Origin: Prinia subflava
Taxonomy: Eukaryota; Chordata; Aves; Passeriformes; Cisticolidae
DNA: 64,000 nt
Assembly: GCF_021018805.1 (NCBI RefSeq)
Contig: NW_026961099.1
Location: forward strand, 62,001 to 126,000
Direction: 5' to 3'
The translations under genes were made by a program, and so were the position numbers. Under the pieces are notes generated by a model. The model was given only the letters and a program-made list of their open reading frames with translations, did not search any database and was not told the DNA's origin. This document shows positions 58,972-64,000 of the stretch, piece after piece; within the stretch, counting starts at the first letter, position 1; every line of letters starts with the position of its first letter.

Positions 58972-59335
58972 TTGGTTTCTATGGTTTGCTTTCTGGAGTT
59001 GATCAAAACACAAGTCTTGTCTGTTGTTTGTGTTCCCAAGAAATAGAGAAGCTGCTGAAGACGCTTTCCTGCCTTTTGCAGTACCGGTTTACACTTTGCA
59101 CATGTATGTGTTTTGCTTGTCACCAGACCACGAATAAAGGTGGGTACTTCCTAATTTGCTTGATTTCCATGAAAGAGCCATGTAACAGAAACCTTTCCTT
59201 TGACACTCCACCGGTTGATGTTTCTCATGTCTATAGAGCAAGACCAAAGCTGTTACTGCCTAATTTGCTAAGTTTCCATGAAAGAGCACTGTAACATAAA
59301 GCTTTGCTTTTCCGAGTGAACAGTGGTTTCTGCTT
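58972..59335 (+). repeat. Long monomer L20
   Basis: Same visible alleles as L14 (AATAAA, GTCTATAGAGC). Opens the third 2,143-bp block. Confidence 0.92.
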
Positions 59336-61114
59336 TTGGTTTCCATGGCTTGCTTTCTGGAGTTGATGAAAACACAAGTCATGTTAGTTGTTTGTGCTGC
59401 CAACCAGCAGAGAAGCTGCTGCAGACACTCTCTTGCTTTATCCATTACTGGCTTTTACGCTGCACCAGTTGGTGTCTTTCATGTCCATAGAAGGAGAACT
59501 AAAGCTGTTACTGCCTAATTTACTAAGTTTCTGTGATAGAGCTACGTAACATCAAGATTTGCTTTACAGAGTGAACAGTGATCTCTGCTTTTGGTTTCTA
59601 TAGTTTGCTTTCTGGAGTTGATCAAAACACAAGTCTTGTTAGTTGCTTGTGTTGCCAACCACCAGAGAAGCTGCTGCAGACACTTTCATGCCTTATGCTT
59701 TCCTTGCTTACACTCTGTACCAGTTAGTGTTTCCCATGTCTATAGAGCAAGACCAAAGCTGGTATTGCCTAATTTGGTAGAGTTCCATGTAAGAGCTATG
59801 TAACATAAAGATTTGCTTTACAGAGTGAACTGTGATCTCTGCTTTTGGTTTCTATAGTTTGCTTTCTGGAGTTGATCAAAACACAAGTCTTGTTAGTTGC
59901 TTGTGTTGCCAACCACCAGAGAAGCTGCTGCAGACACTTTCATGCCTTATGCTTTACTTGTTTACACTCTGTACCAGTTAGTGTTTCCCATGTCTATAGA
60001 GCAAGACCAAAGCTGGTATTGCCTAATTTGGTAGAGTTCCATGTAAGAGCTATGTAACATAAAGATTTGCTTTACAGAGTGAACAGTGATCTCTGCTTTT
60101 GGTTTCTATGGTTTGCTTTCTGGAGTTGATCAAAACACAAGTCTTGTTAGTTGCTTGTGTTGCCAACCACCAGACAAGCTGCTGCAGACACTTTCATGCC
60201 TTATGCTTTCCTTGCTTACACTCTGTACCAGTTAGTGTTTCCCATGTCTATAGAGCAAGACCAAAGCTGGTATTGCCTAATTTGGTAGAGTTCCATGTAA
60301 GAGCTATGTAACATAAAGATTTGCTTTTCAGAGTGAACAGTCATCTCTGCTTTTGGTTTCCATGGCTTGCTTTCTGGAGTTGATGAAAACACAAGTCATG
60401 TTAGTTGCTTGTGCTGCCAACCAGCAGAGAAGTTGCTGCAGACACTCCCTTGCTTTATCCATTACTGTCTGTTACGCTGCACCTTTGGTGTCTTTCATGT
60501 CCATAGAAGGAGAACTAAAGCTGTTACTGCCTAATTTACTAAGTTTCTGTGATAGAGCTATGTAACATAAAGATTTGCTTTACAGAGTGAACAGTGATCT
60601 CTGCTTTTGGTTTCTATGGTTTGCTTTCTGGATTTGATCAAAACACAAGTCTTGTTAGTTGCTTGTGTTGCCAACTACCAGAGAAGCTGCTGCAGACACT
60701 TTCATGCCTTATGCTTTCCTTTCTTACACTCTGTACCAGTTAGTGTTTCCCATGTCTATAGAGCAAGACCAGAGGTGGTATTGCCTAATTTGGTAGAATT
60801 CCATGTAAGAGCTATGTAACATAAAGATTTGCTTTTCAGAGTTAACAGTGATCTCTGCTTTTGGTTTCCATGGCTTGCTTTCTGGAGTTGATGAAAACAC
60901 AAGTCATGTTAGTTCTTTGTGCTGCCAATCAGCAGAGAAGCTGCTGCAGACCCTCTCTTGCCTTATCCATTACTGGCTGTTACGCTGCACCTTTGGTGTC
61001 TTTCATGTCCATAGAAGGAGAACTAAAGCTGTTACTGCCTAATTTACTAAGTTTCTGTGATAGAGCTATGTAACATAAAGATTTGCTTTACAGAGTGAAC
61101 TGTGATCTCTGCTT

Positions 61115-61477
61115 TTGGTTTCTATGGTTTGCTTTCTGGAGTTGATCAAAACACAAGTCTTGTCTGTTGTTTGTGTTCCCAAGAAATAGAGAAGCTGCTG
61201 AAGACGCTTTCCTGCCTTTTGCAGTACCGGTTTACACTTTGCACATGTATGTGTTTTGCTTGTCACCAGACCACGAATAAAGGTGGGTACTTCCTAATTT
61301 GCTTGATTTCCATGAAAGAGCCATGTAACAGAAACCTTTCCTTTGACACTCCACCGGTTGATGTTTCTCATGTCTATGGAGCAAGACCAAAGCTGTTACT
61401 GCCTAATTTGCTAAGTTTCCATGAAAGAGCACTGTAACATAAAGCTTTGCTTTCCGAGTGAACAGTGGTTTCTGCTT
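61115..61477 (+). repeat. Long monomer L21 (363 bp)
   Basis: GTCTATGGAGC with AATAAA. One T is missing at GCTTTGCTTTCCGAG near 61,450. Opens a four-unit block of 1,125 bp. Confidence 0.9.
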
Positions 61478-62150
61478 TTGGTTTCCATGGCTTGCTTTCT
61501 GGAGTTGATGAAAAACACAAGTCATGTTAGTTGTTTGTGCTGCCAACCAGCAGAGAAGCTGCTGCAGACACTCTCTTGCTTTATCCATTACTGGCTTTTA
61601 CGCTGCACCGGTTGGTGTCTTTCATGTCCATAGAAGGAGAACTAAAGCTGTTACTGCCTAATTTACTAAGTTTCTGTGATAGAGCTATGTAACATAAAGA
61701 TTTGCTTTACAGAGTGAACAGTGATCTCTGCTTTTGGTTTCTATAGTTTGCTTTCTGGAGTTGATCAAAACACAAGTCTTGTTAGTTGCTTGTGTTGCCA
61801 ACCACCAGAGATGCTGCTGCAGACACTTTCATGCCTTATGCTTCCTTACTTACACTCTGTACCAGTTAGTGTTTCCCATGTCTATAGAGCAAGACCAAAG
61901 CTGGTATTGCCTAATTTGGTAGAGTTCCATGTAAGAGCTATGTAACATAAAGATTTGCTTTTCAGAGTGAACAGTGATCTCTGCTTTTGGTTTCCATGGC
62001 TTGCTTTCTGGAGTTGATGAAAACACAAGTCATGTCAGTTCTTTGTGCTGCCAACCTGCAGAGAAGCTGCTGCAGATTCTCTCTTGCCTTATCCATTACT
62101 GGCTTTTACGCTGCACCTTTGGTGTCTTTCATGTCCATAGAAGGGAACTA
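61440..62150. other. Second, smaller indel cluster
   Basis: One T missing near 61,450, an extra A at GATGAAAAACAC near 61,512, one T missing at ATGCTTCCTTAC near 61,850, AACCTGCAG near 62,055 where sisters have AACCAGCAG, and one base missing at GAAGGGAAC near 62,143. Sister copies at 33-34, 47-48 and 53-55 kb have none of these. Confidence 0.7.
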
Positions 62151-62239
62151 AAGCTGTTACTGCCTAATTTACTAAGTTTCTGTGATAGAGCTATGTAACA
62201 TAAAGATTTGCTTTACAGAGTGAACTGTGATCTCTGCTT

Positions 62240-62603
62240 TTAGTTTCTATAGTTTGCTTTCTGGAGTTGATCAAAACACAAGTCTTGTCTGTTGTTTGTG
62301 TTCCCAAGAAATAGAGAAGCTGCTGAAGACGCTTTCCTGCCTTTTGCAGTACCGGTTTACACTTTGCACATGTATGTGTTTTGCTTGTCACCAGACCACG
62401 AATAAAGGTGGGTACTACCTAATTTGCTTGATTTTCATGAAAGAGCCATGTAACAGAAACCTTTCCTTTGACACTCCACCGGTTGATGTTTCTCATGTCT
62501 ATAGAGCAAGACCAAAGCTGTTACTGCCTAATTTGCTAAGTTTCCATGAAAGAGCACTGTAACATAAAGCTTTGCTTTTCCGAGTGAACAGTGGTTTCTG
62601 CTT
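62240..62603 (+). repeat. Long monomer L22
   Basis: Starts CTTTTAGTTTCTATAG as L5 does, and has GGGTACTACC and GATTTTCATG as in L18. Last L of the window. Confidence 0.92.
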
Positions 62604-63550
62604 TTGGTTTCCATGGCTTGCTTTCTGGAGTTGATGAAAACACAAGTCATGTTAGTTGTTTGTGCTGCCAACCAGCAGAGAAGCTGCTGCAGACACTCTC
62701 TTGCTTTATCCATTACTGGCTTTTACGCTGCACCGGTTGGTGTCTTTCATGTCCATAGAAGGAGAACTAAAGCTGTTACTGCCTAATTTACTAAGTTTCT
62801 GTGATAGAGCTATGTAACATAAAGATTTGCTTTACAGAGTGAACAGTGATCTCTGCTTTTGGTTTCTATAGTTTGCTTTCTGGAGTTGATCAAAACAAAA
62901 GTCTTGTTAGTTGCTTGTGTTGCCAACCACCAGAGAAGCTGCTGCAGACACTTTCATGCCTTATGCTTTCCTTGCTTACACTCTGTACCAGTTAGTGTTT
63001 CCCATGTCTATAGAGCAAGACCAAAGCTGGTATTGCCTAATTTGGTAGAGTTCCATGTAAGAGCTATGTAACATAAAGATTTGCTTTACAGAATGAACAG
63101 TGATCTCTGCTTTTGGTTTCTATAGTTTGCTTTCTGGAGTTGATCAAAACACAAGTCTTGTTAGTTGCTTGTGTTGCCAACCACCAGACAAGCTGCTGCA
63201 GACACTTTCATGCCTTATCCTTTACTTGCTTACACTCTGTACCAGTTAGTGTTTCCCATGTCTATAGAGCAAGACCAAAGCTGGTATTGCGTAATTTGAT
63301 AGAGTTCCATGTAAGAGCTATGTAACATAAAGATTTGCTTTTCAGAGTGAACAGTCATCTCTGCTTTTGGTTTCCATGGCTTGCTTTCTGGAGTTTATGA
63401 AAACTCTAGTCATGTTAGTTCTTTGTGCTGCCAATCAGCAGAGAAGCTGCTGCAGACCCTCTCTTGCCTTATCCATTACTGGCTGTTACGCTGCACCGGT
63501 TGGTGTCTTTCATGTCCATAGAAGGAGAACTAAAGCTGTTACTGCCTAAT
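62240..63550 (+). repeat. Long-range copy of 55954-57263 at +6,286 bp
   Basis: Shares L with GATTTTCATG, then A with CAAAACAAAAGTC, A with TTGCGTAATTTG and B with GAGTTTATGAAAACTCTAG, all rare alleles. The tail of the last B differs (GGTGTCTTTC versus GGTGTTTTTC), and the next A differs too. Confidence 0.87.
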
Positions 63551-63875
63551 TTACTAAGTTTCTCTGATAGAGCTATGTAACATAAAGATTTGCTTTACAG
63601 AGTGAACAGTGATCTCTGCTTTTGGTTTCTATAGTTTGCTTTCTGGAGTTGATCAAAACACAAGTCTTGTTAGTTGCTTGTGTTGCCAACCAGCAGAGAA
63701 GCTGCTGCAGACACTTTCATGCCTTATGCTTTACTTGTTTACACTCTGTACCAGTTAGTGTTTCCCATGTCTATAGAGCAAGACCAAAGCTGGTATTGCC
63801 TAATTTGATAGAGTTCCATGTAAGAGCTATGTAACATAAAGATTTGCTTTTCAGAGTGAACAGTGATCTCTGCTT

Positions 63876-64000
63876 TTGGTTTCCATGGCTTGCTTTCTGG
63901 AGTTGATGAAAACACAAGTCATGTTAGTTGCTTGTGCTGCCAACCAGCAGAGAAGCTGCTGCAGACACTCCCTTGCTTTATCCATTACTGGCTTTTACGC
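63876..64000 (+). repeat. Partial B monomer at the right edge
   Basis: B front with GTTGATGAAAAC and the core GCAGACACTCCC; the window stops at GGCTTTTACGC. Confidence 0.95.

Larger units (their letters stand above)
58972..61733 (+). repeat. Long-range copy of 48650-51411 at +10,322 bp
   Basis: L-B-A-A-A-B'-A-B'-L-B repeats in order with the rare markers ATTACTGTCTG, CTGGATTTGATC and GACCAGAGGTGG. Differences include the A core GCAGAGAAG versus GCAGACAAG near 49,346, GCACCAGTTGG near 59,463, and AATAAA kept in L21 but lost in L15. Confidence 0.83.
1..64000 (+). repeat. Tandem satellite array, 254/255-bp monomers with a 364-bp long variant
   Basis: The same monomer recurs from the first to the last base, always in the same orientation. 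Starts of the motif TTGGTTTC fall at 192, 446, 701, 955, 1210, 1464 and so on, giving steps of 254 or 255 bp, with 364 bp where the long variant occurs. About 242 monomers fit. Nearly every monomer contains a CTGCAG (PstI) site in the core AGAGAAGCTGCTGCAGAC and ends with TAACATAAAGATTTGCTTT. No stretch above a few bases is left unexplained by the repeat. Satellite arrays of this kind are typical of eukaryotic heterochromatin; whether this one is centromeric cannot be decided from sequence alone. Both edges cut through monomers, so the array continues outside the window on both sides. Confidence 0.98.

Noticed and set aside
1706..62562. 111-codon forward open frames over the L monomers
   Set aside because: They exist because L lacks the in-frame stop of ordinary monomers; L5 has a TAG in it (near 8117). 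They start at a non-ATG codon, and I do not recognise the translation as a known protein family. Treated as accidental.
1670..62713. Reverse-strand open frames of 61-66 codons at L and the following B
   Set aside because: Shadows of the same repeat units; no independent evidence of coding on the minus strand.
192..63834. Hundreds of short forward open frames of 60-75 codons starting at TTG
   Set aside because: They recur once per monomer only because the repeat recurs. They start at TTG, end at the same repeat stop, shift frame with 254-bp units, and vary freely at sites that change residues. No coding signature, no longer frame, no initiation context.
1..64000. CRISPR array
   Set aside because: Period is 254 bp with no unique spacers of 25-40 bp; the whole period is repeated.
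1..64000. CENP-B box or telomere repeat in the monomer
   Set aside because: I looked for TTCG followed by CGGG at the required spacing on both strands and for TTAGGG arrays; neither is present. TTCCGAG in L does not fit the box.
1..64000. Embedded transposon, tRNA or rRNA gene
   Set aside because: Spacing of monomer starts never leaves room for an insert; the only longer unit (L) is explained by internal duplication.
1..64000. Bacterial or phage origin of the window
   Set aside because: Long uniform satellite array, CpG depletion and absence of any gene are not compatible with a prokaryotic genome.

Overview
The whole 64 kb is one uninterrupted, head-to-tail satellite DNA array. I found no gene, RNA gene, transposon, CRISPR array, telomere repeat or unique-sequence gap. 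All of roughly 242 monomers read in the same direction, with no inversion. The usual monomer is 254-255 bp and about 41% G+C (hand count over 721-960). A single long variant of 364 bp is scattered among them. The organism is certainly a eukaryote. CpG is strongly depleted and several CpG sites vary to TpG or CpA, which points to a genome with cytosine methylation, most likely a vertebrate. I do not recognise the satellite family and do not name a species. The context is probably centromeric, pericentromeric or another heterochromatic block of a long-read assembly.

Monomer phase used here: each monomer starts at the TTG of the motif TTGGTTTC (first full one at 192). Four classes can be separated by eye. 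A (254 bp, no CpG): front with GTTGATCAAAAC, tail with ACACTCTGTACCAGTTAG. B (255 bp): front with GTTGATGAAAAC, tail with GCTGCACCGGTTGG. B' (254 bp): a B tail with GCACCTTTGG instead. L (364 bp): carries a diverged internal duplication of its 3' part. Chimeras between A and B fronts and tails are common, and many switch close to the shared core AGAGAAGCTGCTGCAGAC.

Layout. 1-8370: mixed A/B/B' with five L monomers. 8371-31500: 91 successive monomers with no L, organised instead as 6-, 10-, 11- and 13-monomer tandem duplications (1,526, 2,539, 2,795 and 3,299 bp) marked by a 252-bp hybrid and other short-deletion monomers. 31501-64000: seventeen L monomers that open blocks of quantised length (619, 1,125-1,128, 1,636, 1,889-1,890, 2,143, 2,397 and 4,174 bp). 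The recurring higher-order repeat (HOR) is L-B-A-B-A-B' of 1,636 bp. Every L is preceded by a B-type tail and followed by a B monomer (22 of 22). A 3,526-bp block is duplicated in tandem with a mappable crossover point near 36,497.

Two short stretches (about 28.6-29.85 kb and 61.45-62.15 kb) hold nearly all the single-base and dinucleotide indels and probably reflect consensus errors. The many short open frames (60-111 codons) are by-products of the repeat and I do not annotate them as genes. The interest of the window lies in its structure and evolution: how L, the conserved crossover core and nested unequal exchanges built the array.
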